Source of the DNA: CAYSFW01 sp050329935
Lineage (GTDB): Bacteria; Pseudomonadota; Gammaproteobacteria; UWMA-0217
Assembly (NCBI GenBank): GCA_050329935.1
Contig: JBHJOI010000065.1
Location: 1 to 64,000 of the forward strand
Length of the DNA stretch: 64,000 bases
Direction: 5' to 3'
Each line of letters starts with the position of its first letter. Positions within the stretch are counted from its first letter, which is position 1. Both the position numbers and the translations under genes were made by a program. Shown piece after piece: positions 17,714-26,531 of the stretch. Below the pieces are notes generated by a model. The model had not been told where the DNA came from and ran no database searches. It was given only the letters and a program-made list of their open reading frames with translations.

Positions 17714-18985
17714 TCATGACGCGGTTGGATTGGGCATTCGGCGTATGCTCGCGCCGAGTTGCAACAACTTTTCTTCAATTCTTTCATAGCCCCGATCGAT
17801 ATGGTAGATGCGATCCACCAGCGTCTCGCCCCGGGCGGCGAGGGCGACGAGCACTAGGCTTGCCGATGCGCGCAGATCCGTGGCCATGATCGGTGCGGCA
17901 GTCAGACGCTCGACACCGGTGATCACCGCGGTATTGCCCTCAAGCTGAATCTCGGCGCCCATGCGCTGCATTTCCTGCGCGTGCATGAATCGATTCTCGA
18001 ATATCGTTTCAACGATGGTTCCCGTGCCTTCGGCGACGGTATTCAGGGCCATGAACTGGGCCTGCATGTCGGTCGGAAACGCCGGATAAGGCGCGGTCCG
18101 TATATTGACGGCGCGTGGCCTGCGCCCGTGCATCTCAAGCGTGATCGTGTCGCCGCCGACCTCGATTTCGGCCCCGGATTCCACGAGCTTCGCCAACACG
18201 GCGTCGAGCAGCCCGGGGTCGGTGTCCTTGAGCTTTACGCCACCTCCCGTGATCGCGGCCGCGATCAGAAACGTACCGGTTTCGATCCGGTCCGGCAGTA
18301 CGCGATAATCGCAGCCAGAGAGTCGTTCCACTCCATGGATCGTGATCGTGTCAGTCCCGGCGCCTTCGATTCGTGCCCCCATCTTGATCAAGTATTGCGC
18401 GAGATCGACGATCTCGGGCTCTCGCGCGGCATTCTCGATGACCGTCGTACCCTCCGCGAGCGCGGCAGCCATCAGCAGGTTTTCGGTACCGGTCACGCTC
18501 ACCAGATCCATGACGATCCGTGCCCCGCGCAGGCGTGATGCACGCGCCCGCACGTAACCACCTTCGACTTCGATCTCGGCTCCCATCGCGGCGAGCCCGT
18601 CGATGTGCAGATTGACCGGCCTGGCGCCAATCGCGCAACCGCCCGGCAGCGAGACTTCAGCGTAACCGTAGCGCGCGACCAGCGGCCCCAGCACCAAGAT
18701 CGATGCACGCATCGTTTTCACCAGATCGTACGGCGCGATCTGGCTGTTGAGCGTGGTCGGATCGACCTCGATCGACAAGGACTCGTCGATCATCAAGGAC
18801 ACACCCATTTGCCCTAGCAAGCGCATCATGGTAGTGACGTCGCGCAAATGCGGGACATTCGAAATGTAAGAGGGCGAATCCGCCAGCAACGTCGCCGCCA
18901 GAATTGGCAGCACCGCGTTCTTGGCACCGGAGATGCGCACTTCGCCGCGCAGCGGCACACCGCCGCGAATCAGTAGCTTATCCAT
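17714..18985 (-). CDS. murA: UDP-N-acetylglucosamine 1-carboxyvinyltransferase
   Basis: First committed step of peptidoglycan synthesis, transferring enolpyruvate from PEP to UDP-GlcNAc. It is 423 residues long with the start at MDKLLIRGGVPLRGEV. The conserved KN in SGAKNAVLPIL is near residue 22, and the loop that normally holds the fosfomycin-target cysteine reads PGGCAIGARPV, so the cysteine is present. The murA-hisG-hisD-hisC order is a recognised beta/gamma arrangement. The bolA and mla genes that often precede it are absent; an unknown gene at 19100 takes that place. Confidence 0.96.
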   Translation of the reverse strand: MDKLLIRGGVPLRGEVRISGAKNAVLPILAATLLADSPSYISNVPHLRDVTTMMRLLGQMGVSLMIDESLSIEVDPTTLNSQIAPYDLVKTMRASILVLGPLVARYGYAEVSLPGGCAIGARPVNLHIDGLAAMGAEIEVEGGYVRARASRLRGARIVMDLVSVTGTENLLMAAALAEGTTVIENAAREPEIVDLAQYLIKMGARIEGAGTDTITIHGVERLSGCDYRVLPDRIETGTFLIAAAITGGGVKLKDTDPGLLDAVLAKLVESGAEIEVGGDTITLEMHGRRPRAVNIRTAPYPAFPTDMQAQFMALNTVAEGTGTIVETIFENRFMHAQEMQRMGAEIQLEGNTAVITGVERLTAAPIMATDLRASASLVLVALAARGETLVDRIYHIDRGYERIEEKLLQLGASIRRMPNPTAS

Positions 18986-19099
18986 GACGTAAGCAGTCTC
19001 CAACCGGCCGGAAAAGCGCGCAAGTATAGCGGCTGCGGGCAGGTCTTAACAGCGCGAACCGACAGCGCCCGGGTGGAACCCAAGCCGCGTGGACTCCGA

Positions 19100-20266
19100 T
19101 CACGACGCCGCCCAGTGTTCCGTTGCGATACCGTCACCGAGATCAGCGCCGGTCAGGCGCGCGCGCACCTCCAGAAGCCGCTGTATCAATGCGGGCTCGG
19201 CACGCCCATAGGCATCGGCATCCGGCACGCGCTTGACCACGACGCCCAACAACTCGGTGATCGCGTTCCCGATCGAATTCTGACTGATGGTGACCACGAG
19301 CTTGCCATCGTCGTTGCGGTAAACAAGCTGCTTGAACGCGGGCTGCCAACGAATCGAATTGGCATAACGTGCATCCACGATGCATCGGTCGCGCACCTTT
19401 TTCGCAGTGCCGAGAAAATCGTTGTTGAATAGCAGCACCGATTCGACCTGCTCGGGGAAATGCGTATCCCTCGGCTGTGCTCCATTGCGGGTCGAGACCT
19501 GGGAGAAGAACGTGCGATAAAAATCGAGAAATCCCTGCAAGATCGCATCGTATTCCTGCCAGAAGCGGGTATCGCGGAGCGCCGCCACGCCGCCTTGAAT
19601 CTCCCAACACGGCAGGCCTTGCGGATATCCAGTGAGGCCAAGCCGCGACTCCGCCGACGGTAGCGGTCGCAGAATTCGCAGATCAAGCGCCTTCTCGAAA
19701 AACTCGCGATAGACGTCGCGCATGTAGGCCTGGAACAGACTGTGCTGGCCGCCGTCGGTCAGATTGGGATTGGCGGGATCGGCCAGCACCGCGGCGCGCA
19801 ACTGATCCATCGGAAACACCATGAAGTGATTGTGCAGCATGCGAATGCTCGGCACGCCTGGCGAGGTCAACGGCCAAGTGGCGTCCAGGCTCGCCTCGCC
19901 CGCCAGCACCAGCGCGGTCGCCGGATCGGGGTAGCGCTCGAGCATGTATTCGATCACGATCTGGTTCATCCGGTTCCAGACCCGCCGAACGTGGTCAGGC
20001 ACCTGCGTCCGGCGCACCGGCCGACCCAGCGGATCGAGAATGACCTGCGAGGTGTTATAGATGATCGAGGCGTCAAATTCGTTACTATGACCCAAGGCCT
20101 TGCGGTACAGCAGCAGGTTCTCGGCATTGACCAGCAGACCATTGTTGTGGACCAGGTCATTGAGATTTTCGGTACTGTTGAAAAACTCGTTGGGCTTCAT
20201 GCCCTCCGGAACTTCCAACGGAATGGGGCGAAACGGGGTTACGATCTCGCGCGGTCCGACTTCCAT
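19100..20266 (-). CDS. Conserved-looking protein of unknown family (388 aa)
   Basis: I do not recognise this protein. It is 388 residues long, hydrophilic, without signal peptide or membrane span, and has even codon use like its neighbours, so it is a real gene. Features include a His-rich segment LHNHFMVFPMDQ near residue 147, WEIQGGVAALRD, and a segment VVTISQNSIGNAITELLGV near residue 335. The HNH run is only loosely like HIT/GalT nucleotidyl-transfer motifs and I do not assign it. AGGAG lies 12 bases before the ATG at 20266. It precedes murA by 114 bases on the same strand and may share its transcript. Confidence 0.8.
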   Translation of the reverse strand: MEVGPREIVTPFRPIPLEVPEGMKPNEFFNSTENLNDLVHNNGLLVNAENLLLYRKALGHSNEFDASIIYNTSQVILDPLGRPVRRTQVPDHVRRVWNRMNQIVIEYMLERYPDPATALVLAGEASLDATWPLTSPGVPSIRMLHNHFMVFPMDQLRAAVLADPANPNLTDGGQHSLFQAYMRDVYREFFEKALDLRILRPLPSAESRLGLTGYPQGLPCWEIQGGVAALRDTRFWQEYDAILQGFLDFYRTFFSQVSTRNGAQPRDTHFPEQVESVLLFNNDFLGTAKKVRDRCIVDARYANSIRWQPAFKQLVYRNDDGKLVVTISQNSIGNAITELLGVVVKRVPDADAYGRAEPALIQRLLEVRARLTGADLGDGIATEHWAAS

Positions 20267-20357
20267 CGCTCTAAGACTCCTGGGCTGGGGACATTGGCGG
20301 CGTAGTGTAATCCAGAGTGAGGCGGTTTCTCATGTGTCACGTCGAGGCAATCCGGCG

Positions 20358-20684
20358 ATGAGGCGGGTGTACACCGCGCCGACACCGCTGATGACCGGCT
20401 TTATCCAAGGCATTCTCGAACATGCCGGCATCGATTATGTGCTTAAGAATCAGTTTCTAAGTGGCGCGGCCGGCGACTTGCCGATCAACGAAACCTGGCC
20501 CGAACTATGGGTACGCGATGCCGATGAAGCCCGCGCGCTCGAGTTGATTCAGGAGATTCTCGCGCCACTGCCGACCGCAGCCCGCGAATGGCTCTGCCCT
20601 GAATGCGGAGAGCAGTTGGAGATGCAGTTTTGCGCGTGCTGGCGCTGCGGTCGAACACGTATCGAACAGGAACCACCGCGATGA
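20358..20684 (+). CDS. DUF2007 small protein with C-terminal zinc ribbon
   Basis: A 108-residue protein. The first 70 residues match the DUF2007 (putative signal-transducing, GlnB-like fold) pattern: MRRVYTAP, IQGILEHAGI, ELWVRDADEARALELI. The C-terminus carries paired cysteines CPEC...CACWRCG, a probable zinc ribbon. No catalytic role is known. The stop codon overlaps the start of the nitroreductase gene (ATGA), so the two are translated together. The start ATG at 20358 is chosen because it begins the DUF2007 fold; the frame is open further upstream. Confidence 0.85.
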   Translation: MRRVYTAPTPLMTGFIQGILEHAGIDYVLKNQFLSGAAGDLPINETWPELWVRDADEARALELIQEILAPLPTAAREWLCPECGEQLEMQFCACWRCGRTRIEQEPPR

Positions 20685-21418
20685 CGCCGATTATCGATCT
20701 ACTCAAGCAACACCGCTCGATTCGTCGCTTCAAGCCGGACCCCGTATCCGCCGAAACGCTCGAAACAATTCTGAGTGCCGGCCAATGTGCCGCGACCTCC
20801 AGCTTTCTCCAAGGCACGACCGTTGTCCGGATCACCGCCCCGGTCACACGGCAACGCCTCGCGACGCTGGCGGGCAACCAGGCCTACGTGGCGTCCGCGC
20901 CCGAGTTTCTGGTGTTTTGCGCCGACCTCCACCGCGCCGGGCAATGCTGCGAGCGCCACGGCAAGACCGCGGTCGAAGGCTATACGGAGCAATTCATCAT
21001 CGCCACAGTCGACGTCGCGCTCATGGCTCAGAGCGTGGTGTTGGCCGCGGAGTCGCTAGGTTTGGGCGCGTGCTACATCGGCGCGATACGCAACGCACCG
21101 GCCGAGGTAGCCGCGCTGCTAGAACTACCGCGCCAGGTCTATCCAGTCTTCGGACTATGCCTCGGCTATCCGGCTGAAACACCGGAAACCAAACCGCGCC
21201 TGCCGCTTGCGGTAATCGTGAAGCAGGAACGCTATAGCGACGACAACGACGCCGCCGCGATCGCGGCCTACGACGAACACATTCGCGAGTACTACCGCAA
21301 ACGCAGCGGCAACCCGAAAAATCAGGGCTGGAGCGAACAGATGGCGGGCTTGCTCGGCAAGGAATCACGGCCGCACATGCGCGCATTCCTACGCGACCAA
21401 GGGTTCGAAATGAAGTGA
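20681..21418 (+). CDS. NfsA-like flavin nitroreductase
   Basis: FMN-dependent oxidoreductase of the nitroreductase family, closest in layout to the oxygen-insensitive NADPH nitroreductase NfsA/Frp group (245 residues). The N-terminus HRSIRRFKPDPVSAETL is the family FMN-binding start. Other family marks are TSSFLQGTTVVRI, GLGACYIGAIRN and the FRP-type C-terminus YDEHIREYYRKR. It reduces nitro or quinone compounds in the cytosol; the natural substrate is unknown. It is coupled to the DUF2007 gene and ends six bases before the convergent H-NS-like gene. Confidence 0.9.
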   Translation: MTPIIDLLKQHRSIRRFKPDPVSAETLETILSAGQCAATSSFLQGTTVVRITAPVTRQRLATLAGNQAYVASAPEFLVFCADLHRAGQCCERHGKTAVEGYTEQFIIATVDVALMAQSVVLAAESLGLGACYIGAIRNAPAEVAALLELPRQVYPVFGLCLGYPAETPETKPRLPLAVIVKQERYSDDNDAAAIAAYDEHIREYYRKRSGNPKNQGWSEQMAGLLGKESRPHMRAFLRDQGFEMK

Positions 21419-21424
21419 CAAGGG

Positions 21425-21805
21425 CTATCGGACCACGAACTCCTGTTCGCTGCGTCCCGACGCGAGCGCCGTCTTGAGCCACTTCGGTCGCGGGCCACGA
21501 CCACCCCAGGTCTCCGTTGGATTGTCCGGATTGCGGTAAGCGACACCGCTCGCCTTTCGTACCGACTTCTGTTTCGCCAATTTCGCGGCTTCGTCCCGGA
21601 TTTCGACATCGATGCCATAGGTCTCGGCGAGGTGACGAATCTGCTCCAGCGCGGAAAGTCGCTCGCGCTCCAGGCGCGATTTCAGCAAGCCCTGAGCCAG
21701 ATCGATTAACCGGCTTAATTGCTGATTCGATAAGGGCTCGAGCGCCACACTCAGATCATCGGGATCGAACCCAATCTCACTCACCATCGTTGTCGTACCT
21801 ACCAT
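21425..21805 (-). CDS. H-NS family histone-like protein
   Basis: Small nucleoid protein that probably silences A/T-rich DNA. The N-terminal half (about residues 10-70) is helical and suited to oligomerisation. The C-terminal DNA-binding motif is YRNPDNPTETWGGRGPRPKW, which matches the H-NS/BpH3 core with the GRGPRP hook. Two starts are possible: 21805 (MVGTTTMVSEIG, 126 residues) and 21787 (MVSEIGF); neither has a strong ribosome site. It is divergent from the carbonic anhydrase gene. The A/T-rich 23.8-24.2 kb stretch nearby would be a natural target (inference). Confidence 0.9.
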   Translation of the reverse strand: MVGTTTMVSEIGFDPDDLSVALEPLSNQQLSRLIDLAQGLLKSRLERERLSALEQIRHLAETYGIDVEIRDEAAKLAKQKSVRKASGVAYRNPDNPTETWGGRGPRPKWLKTALASGRSEQEFVVR

Positions 21806-22039
21806 GGAATTCAAGCTGTTGCGTACTGGAACCGATTGCCCAGCAGTATAAGACCGGAACGAACCTGGTACCAGCAGCCCACATTCGACACTCGATCGAC
21901 GTTCCGGTCGAAAACATGTACTCAAGGGTCATTTCTTCACATTCCCCAATTGCTGACTAATATTCAAGTGAACCGGACTCAAGACCTATCCGGATACAAA
22001 ACCAATATATCCCACGCACCACAGAGGAGCTTGCTACTG

Positions 22040-22621
22040 ATGAGCCAAATCCTGAACGAGGTATTGGCCGCGAACGCGGAATATGCCGCCAATTTCGGCG
22101 ACAAAGGCACACTACCGATGCCCCCCGGAAGGCATTTCGCAATCCTGACCTGCATGGACGCGCGCCTCGATCCGGCAAAATACGCCGGACTCGCCGAAGG
22201 CGACGCACACGTCATTCGCAACGCGGGCGGTCGCGCCAGCGACGACGCCATCCGGTCATTGGTCATTTCCTACAAATTGCTCGGCACGCGAGAATGGTTC
22301 GTCGTCCACCATACCGACTGTGGCATGGAGACGTTCACCGACAGCATCATGCGCAACCTACTCGCCCAAAGCTTGAAGACTGCGACGATCGACGAGAACG
22401 GCTGGCGCGATACCGGCGCCGGACCGGGATCCACCGAAGGCGACTACGTTGACTGGTTGACGATTTCCAACAACGCCCAAAGCGTGGTGGACGACGTGAC
22501 GCGCATTCGAAGACACCCACTGGTGCCCGGCGATATTCCGATCCATGGTTACGTGTATGACGTGCGCAGCGGCAAACTGATCGAGATTCCTGAAGCCACC
22601 GTGGCCGGCAAGGCCATGTAG
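22040..22621 (+). CDS. Beta-class carbonic anhydrase
   Basis: Interconverts CO2 and bicarbonate with a zinc at the active site. Zinc ligands are the Cys and nearby Asp-Arg dyad in LTCMDARLDP near residue 40, and His/Cys in VVHHTDCGME near residue 97. It is 193 residues long, the short beta-CA form. GAGGAG at 22024-22029 precedes the ATG by 10 bases and fixes the start, although the frame is open upstream. A strong hairpin lies just after the stop. In an autotroph it could feed carboxylases, but no carbon-fixation gene is in the window. Confidence 0.93.
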   Translation: MSQILNEVLAANAEYAANFGDKGTLPMPPGRHFAILTCMDARLDPAKYAGLAEGDAHVIRNAGGRASDDAIRSLVISYKLLGTREWFVVHHTDCGMETFTDSIMRNLLAQSLKTATIDENGWRDTGAGPGSTEGDYVDWLTISNNAQSVVDDVTRIRRHPLVPGDIPIHGYVYDVRSGKLIEIPEATVAGKAM

Positions 22622-22630
22622 CCAACATCG

Positions 22631-22660
22631 TCACCGAGGCCGTTGCCGCGACCTCGGTGA
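22631..22660 (+). terminator. Hairpin after the carbonic anhydrase gene
   Basis: TCACCGAGG and CCTCGGTGA form a perfect 9-bp inverted repeat around a 12-base loop, starting nine bases after the stop codon. There is no T-tract, so it may be an mRNA-stabilising 3' hairpin or a weak/factor-dependent terminator. Confidence 0.45.
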
Positions 22661-23046
22661 CCCTTGCCTCCGCGACCATTGCTGGCACGCCCAGCCCCGC
22701 ACTTGATCAGCGCCCCACTTTCATGGCAAGCACGCATCCGCCCCCAAGGGTGAACACCGCGCCGGCCGAGCCCCCTCCCCGCAAACCGCGCCAGCTACGC
22801 AAACAGTCACTGCCGAAACTTTTTTACGGTCTGAAGGTCTTCTATTCAGTCGAAAAAGGATCCGCACGCTAAGCGCTTCTCCACGGCGTTGGCAACGCCC
22901 GACCGGCAGCCAGCGCTGACGATCCCTTGTCGGTCGTCGAACGGTCGTAAAGCTCCATCGCCGTTCGTGGGACACACAAGCGCGAAGCCCTCAAACGCCT
23001 AGGCAGCGGAGCGCGTCTGCAGAACAAATAATCGGGGAGATCCCAA
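22661..23046. other. Intergenic stretch without a supported gene
   Basis: About 390 bases between the carbonic anhydrase hairpin and the DUF2202 lipoprotein gene. A 71-codon plus-strand frame ends at 22872 but is Pro/Arg-rich, starts without a ribosome site and resembles nothing I know. The promoter of the lipoprotein gene is presumably here; GGGGAGA at 23034-23040 is its ribosome site. Confidence 0.5.
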
Positions 23047-23805
23047 ATGAATACCGTATCCGCGCCTGGAATCGCCGCACTGGCACTCGTAGCGCTTCTA
23101 TCCACTGGATGCGACAACGGGTCGTCAACAACCCTGACGCAAAACCTCGCGACCACGAGCGCGCCCACTCCGATCGCCCCGAGTCCGGCCGCGACCAATG
23201 CCGCGCTTACGATTGATGGCACAGGCGGCACTTCCGTCAACCCGATTCCGCTGGCTGCGGCGCTTGAGGCATTCCCGATGGGCGAAATCACGCTCGCCGA
23301 ACGCGCGGGCGTGATTTTTTTACGCGAGGAAGAAAAGCTCGCAGCGGACCTCCTCGCATTCGCCGCCTCGCGCTGGGGCGACCCGCTGTTCGCCGGCATG
23401 ACGGTAGCCGAGCGATCAAACAGTGACGCCGTCAAGCTGCTGATGACCCGCCATGGCATTTACGATCCCGCTGCGGGCAAGGCGACCGGTGTCTTTGAGG
23501 ACCGCGGCCTGCAAACCCTATTCGACGCACTGCGAGCGCGGGTCGAACTGAGTTTGATCGACGCACTGCTCGTCTCGGCCGAGGTCGCCGAAATCAGTCT
23601 CGTCGACCTCGCGTCGCATACCGCGAACGTGAGCGACAACCCCGACATCCTTAGGGTATACGAGCTCCTGACCCTCAGCGCGCGCAATCACTTGCGCGCC
23701 TACCTGGCAAGCTTGCGCCAGCACGGCCTCGACTATAAAGCGCAGTACCTGACTTCGGCGGCGCTGGCGGCGATTTCCACCAGCGCTTTTGAATCCGGCA
23801 ACTGA
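23047..23805 (+). CDS. DUF2202 lipoprotein (ferritin-like fold)
   Basis: A 252-residue exported lipoprotein. The signal peptide ends in the lipobox LSTGC near residue 22, followed by a Ser/Thr/Pro-rich linker to about residue 70. The DUF2202 domain (ferritin-like helical bundle) follows: EEEKLAADLLAFAASRWGD, AERSNSDAVKLLM, and SARNHLRAYLASL. Conserved acidic and His residues in these helices could bind metal, as in ferritin-like relatives, but activity is unknown. GGGGAGA lies upstream of the ATG. It stands alone on the plus strand. Confidence 0.88.
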   Translation: MNTVSAPGIAALALVALLSTGCDNGSSTTLTQNLATTSAPTPIAPSPAATNAALTIDGTGGTSVNPIPLAAALEAFPMGEITLAERAGVIFLREEEKLAADLLAFAASRWGDPLFAGMTVAERSNSDAVKLLMTRHGIYDPAAGKATGVFEDRGLQTLFDALRARVELSLIDALLVSAEVAEISLVDLASHTANVSDNPDILRVYELLTLSARNHLRAYLASLRQHGLDYKAQYLTSAALAAISTSAFESGN

Positions 23806-24172
23806 CGGCACGCGCCGATCGAACCGCGTGCACCAGAGCCCGATGTCTTCGTGTGTCGCACAATCGCTCGGACGCATCCGCCTTGTCGTATACCTATCGT
23901 AATAGGACTCATGACGGATACCCGTGATTGACTAAGTTCATTAATCTTTGCCTCAGCCACGCTAGAAACGGACCACGAAGGGTCTGAATAGTGGCGTTAG
24001 GAGACGCTAGAAAGCTCGAAGCTATGCGGTCGTGCCCATCGAATCGGCCGCGACCAAACGCCACCACAAGGCGTTGAGCCCTGCGCACACGATCATTCGC
24101 GCGGAGATAACTCGCGCGAGGGCATCTTCGAGATCTGACTTAGTTTATTGTTTATTTAATCAGGAGGTCACA
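23806..24172. other. A/T-richer leader region with small repeats
   Basis: No gene. It holds a short dyad CCTAT-CGTA-ATAGG at 23893-23906, a 10-base direct repeat ACGCTAGAAA at 23959-23968 and 24004-24013 (45 bases apart), and an A/T-rich run before the small-protein gene ending in AGGAGGT (24162-24168). The repeats could be regulator-binding sites for that gene. Confidence 0.5.
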
Positions 24173-24397
24173 ATGGGTAGTGAACTTAGCGGCGCCATCA
24201 GCTCCGCCGAAAGCAACTTCAGCGCAATGCTGTCGTCGCAAACGCAAATGCAAAATGCCGCGATGAACTTTCAGATGCAATCCACCGTCGAAAAGATGAA
24301 GTTCGATACGACGAAAAGCGGTATCGAGCGCATCGCGAGTGTCGCGGAATCCATGTCCACGATGACGGATCAACAGTCGCAGCAGATTGCTCGGTAA
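24173..24397 (+). CDS. Small protein A, unknown family (74 aa)
   Basis: A 74-residue protein rich in Ser, Met, Gln and Thr and free of Cys, Pro and Trp. It is predicted to be one or two long amphipathic helices (residues 8-70). A strong AGGAGGT at 24162-24168 and a good terminator right after the stop show that it is expressed as its own short transcript. No signal peptide is visible. It aligns without gaps to the product at 24819-25067, with 28 of 74 positions identical by my count; the best-matching core is EKM..., T, SG and ERI (residues 40-57). I know no family for it; a structural, secreted or assembly role is possible but unproven. Confidence 0.75.
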   Translation: MGSELSGAISSAESNFSAMLSSQTQMQNAAMNFQMQSTVEKMKFDTTKSGIERIASVAESMSTMTDQQSQQIAR

Positions 24398-24433
24398 TTC
24401 AACTGCAGGCGATTGAAAATAGGTGGCGACGTT

Positions 24434-24469
24434 CCCGCGGTACCATTTGGTGCCGCGGGCGTGTTTTTT
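24434..24469 (+). terminator. Rho-independent terminator after small protein A
   Basis: CCCGCGGTACC and GGTGCCGCGGG pair over 11 positions (one G-U pair) around an ATTT loop, followed by GTGTTTTTT. It ends the small-protein transcript 36 bases after the stop codon. Confidence 0.9.
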
Positions 24470-24818
24470 AGAGAAGTTCTCGTCGTATGCGCGAGCGGGA
24501 AAAAGCTCAAGGGCGCCCAGCGCGACCTGAACAGCGGCCGATCTCGGAAGTAACGGGAAGCCGACCCGGGTGAAGCCAGCGGTGCGATGGGCGAGGAGCG
24601 CCCGCCGCGCTCGCAACATGGCGCCCATGTGCCCCGGTGGCTAGCGCGCTTCCTTGGGAGGCCGTAGGTAACCGGATGACCGATGGTCGCGCGAGCGTTC
24701 TCGTTACGCATGCGCAATGAGCTCCAGGAGGGAGCGGAGTTTTTGGCATCGGGATTCGTCGCGGATTGGCGGGGCCTTTTCGCCGGAAATGCGTGTCAAG
24801 ACTAACCGGACCCAGTCT
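24470..24818. other. Spacer between the two related small-protein genes
   Basis: About 350 bases with no supported gene. The plus-strand frame of small protein B is open back to 24717, but the extra N-terminal residues are Arg-rich and not shared with small protein A. Minus-strand frames are Arg/Ala-rich shadows. Confidence 0.5.
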
Positions 24819-25067
24819 ATGAGTATCAATTTGCGAACAGCGCAGTGCGTCGCGCTAGAGAATTTTCGACAACTCATCGCAACACAAGCGGAATTGCACT
24901 GTGCCGAGCTGTGCCATGAGATGCGCTCATCCACCGAGAAAATGCGGTACGAAACCTCGCGCTCCGGCTTTGAACGCATCGACAGCGTAAGATACTCCGC
25001 CGCGTTGATGATCGACGCGCAGTCACGCATGATTGCCGCGACCCGGCAAGGCCATCGCGATCCTTAG
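24819..25067 (+). CDS. Small protein B, diverged paralogue of small protein A (82 aa)
   Basis: An 82-residue protein, co-linear with the product at 24173-24397 from its first to its 74th residue without a gap. Shared marks are NF at 15-16, EKM at 40-42, T46, SG at 49-50, ERI at 52-54, SV at 56-57, and M..D.QS at 64-69. Unlike small protein A it has three cysteines (10, 28, 32), more charge, and a short basic tail. The start at 24819 is taken from this alignment; it lacks a clear ribosome site, and ATGs at 24789 and 24717 are in frame. Expression is therefore less certain than for small protein A, and it may be decaying. Confidence 0.6.
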   Translation: MSINLRTAQCVALENFRQLIATQAELHCAELCHEMRSSTEKMRYETSRSGFERIDSVRYSAALMIDAQSRMIAATRQGHRDP

Positions 25068-25236
25068 CCTGAACTGGCGCGAATCGGCTCGGGCCGGCGC
25101 GACATCCACGTAACCGTCAAGCGCCACTCAACGTCGACGACTACCCGACAGCGCGCCTCGCTTCGATGCGCGAATCAAGAAGTTTGCCGCAGCGGGCGGC
25201 GCGCCGGCGTCAAGATCTCCGCGCGGCATCGCCCCA

Positions 25237-26529
25237 TCACGAGAACGGATGCGTCAGCACAATAGTCTCCTCGCGGTCAGGACCAGTCGAGATAATCTCG
25301 ATCGGTACTTCCACGATCTCTTCGATGCGCTTGAGATACCGTTTAGCATTCTCCGGCAAGTCGTCATAGCGCCGAATTCCAACCGTGGATTGCTGCCAAC
25401 CCGGAAGCTCCTCGTAAATCGGCTCCAGCGCGTCGTAGTCCTCGATACGCGACGGCGGCGCATCACAGCTCCCGCCATCGCACCGATAGCCCACGCACAA
25501 GCGAAGCGTCTCCAAACCGTCTAGCACATCTAGCTTGGTGATGCACAGCGCGCTCAGGCTGTTGATAATCGCCGCTCGACGTAGAATGACCGCATCAAAC
25601 CAGCCACAGCGACGCGCGCGGCCGGTGGTAGTGCCGACCTCATGGCCGACCCGAGCCAGGTGCTCGCCCATTGCGTCGAACAGCTCGGTGGGGAACGGAC
25701 CGGCGCCAACGCGAGTCGTATACGCCTTGGTGATACCAATCACATGATCCAGCATCAGGGGGCCAACTCCGGAGCCCGTGCAAGCGCCGCCCGCAGTCGT
25801 GTTGGACGAGGTCACGAAGGGATAGGTACCATGATCGATGTCGAGCAGTGTGCCCTGAGCGCCTTCGAACAAGACGTTGGCACCAAGCTTCTTGAGTTCC
25901 GCGAGCCGGCCCGTCACGTCAATCGTCAACGGCTCAAGCACCTCAACATACGACATGGCTTGTTCGAGCGTCGCCTGAAAGTCGACGGGTTCTTCCTTGA
26001 AATAGTGTTTCAACGCGAAATTGTGGTACTCCAATACCTCGCCCAATTTCGTGGCGAACCGCTCGCGATGGAACAGATCGTTGAGGCGCAACCCGCGGCG
26101 CGAGATTTTGTCCTCGTAGGCCGGCCCAATGCCTCGCCCCGTGGTGCCGATAGCGGATTTGCCGCGAGCACGCTCGCGCGCATGATCGAGGCGCACGTGG
26201 TAAGGCAGTATAAGCTGGCAGGCACCCGAAATACGCAGCCTTTCGGCGACCGGAACACCCGAGTCCACAAGTTTACCCATTTCGGCCAGCAACGCGTCGG
26301 GCGCTAGCACCACCCCGTTGCCAATCAGGCATTCGACACCGTCCCGCAGGATGCCGGACGGAATGAGATGTAGCGCTGTTTTCTTACCCTCGATGACGAT
26401 GGTATGCCCGGCATTGTGACCGCCTTGGAATCGAACCACCGCTTGCGCACGATCGGTCAACAAGTCGACCACCTTGCCTTTGCCCTCGTCACCCCATTGG
26501 CTGCCGAGAATCACCACGAACTTACCCAT
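25237..26529 (-). CDS. purA: Adenylosuccinate synthetase
   Basis: Makes adenylosuccinate from IMP, aspartate and GTP, the committed step to AMP. It is 430 residues long, from MGKFVVILGSQWGDEGKGK. The GDEGKGK P-loop is at residues 12-18, and family segments NAGHTIV and TTTGRARRCGWFD are present. It is the last gene of the nnrE-to-purA block and begins two bases after the hisZ stop. Two purine-consuming branches, AMP and ATP-PRPP condensation, thus lie side by side. Confidence 0.97.
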   Translation of the reverse strand: MGKFVVILGSQWGDEGKGKVVDLLTDRAQAVVRFQGGHNAGHTIVIEGKKTALHLIPSGILRDGVECLIGNGVVLAPDALLAEMGKLVDSGVPVAERLRISGACQLILPYHVRLDHARERARGKSAIGTTGRGIGPAYEDKISRRGLRLNDLFHRERFATKLGEVLEYHNFALKHYFKEEPVDFQATLEQAMSYVEVLEPLTIDVTGRLAELKKLGANVLFEGAQGTLLDIDHGTYPFVTSSNTTAGGACTGSGVGPLMLDHVIGITKAYTTRVGAGPFPTELFDAMGEHLARVGHEVGTTTGRARRCGWFDAVILRRAAIINSLSALCITKLDVLDGLETLRLCVGYRCDGGSCDAPPSRIEDYDALEPIYEELPGWQQSTVGIRRYDDLPENAKRYLKRIEEIVEVPIEIISTGPDREETIVLTHPFS

Positions 26530-26531
26530 CG

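Noticed and set aside
19810..19840. HIT/GalT nucleotidyltransferase motif (HNH in LHNHFMVFP) in the 388-residue protein
   Set aside because: Only two of the family histidines line up and no other domain mark is seen.
24173..25067. Small proteins as R-body (RebB) or type III needle proteins
   Set aside because: Size and helical character are similar, but I see no matching motif and no secretion or R-body genes nearby.
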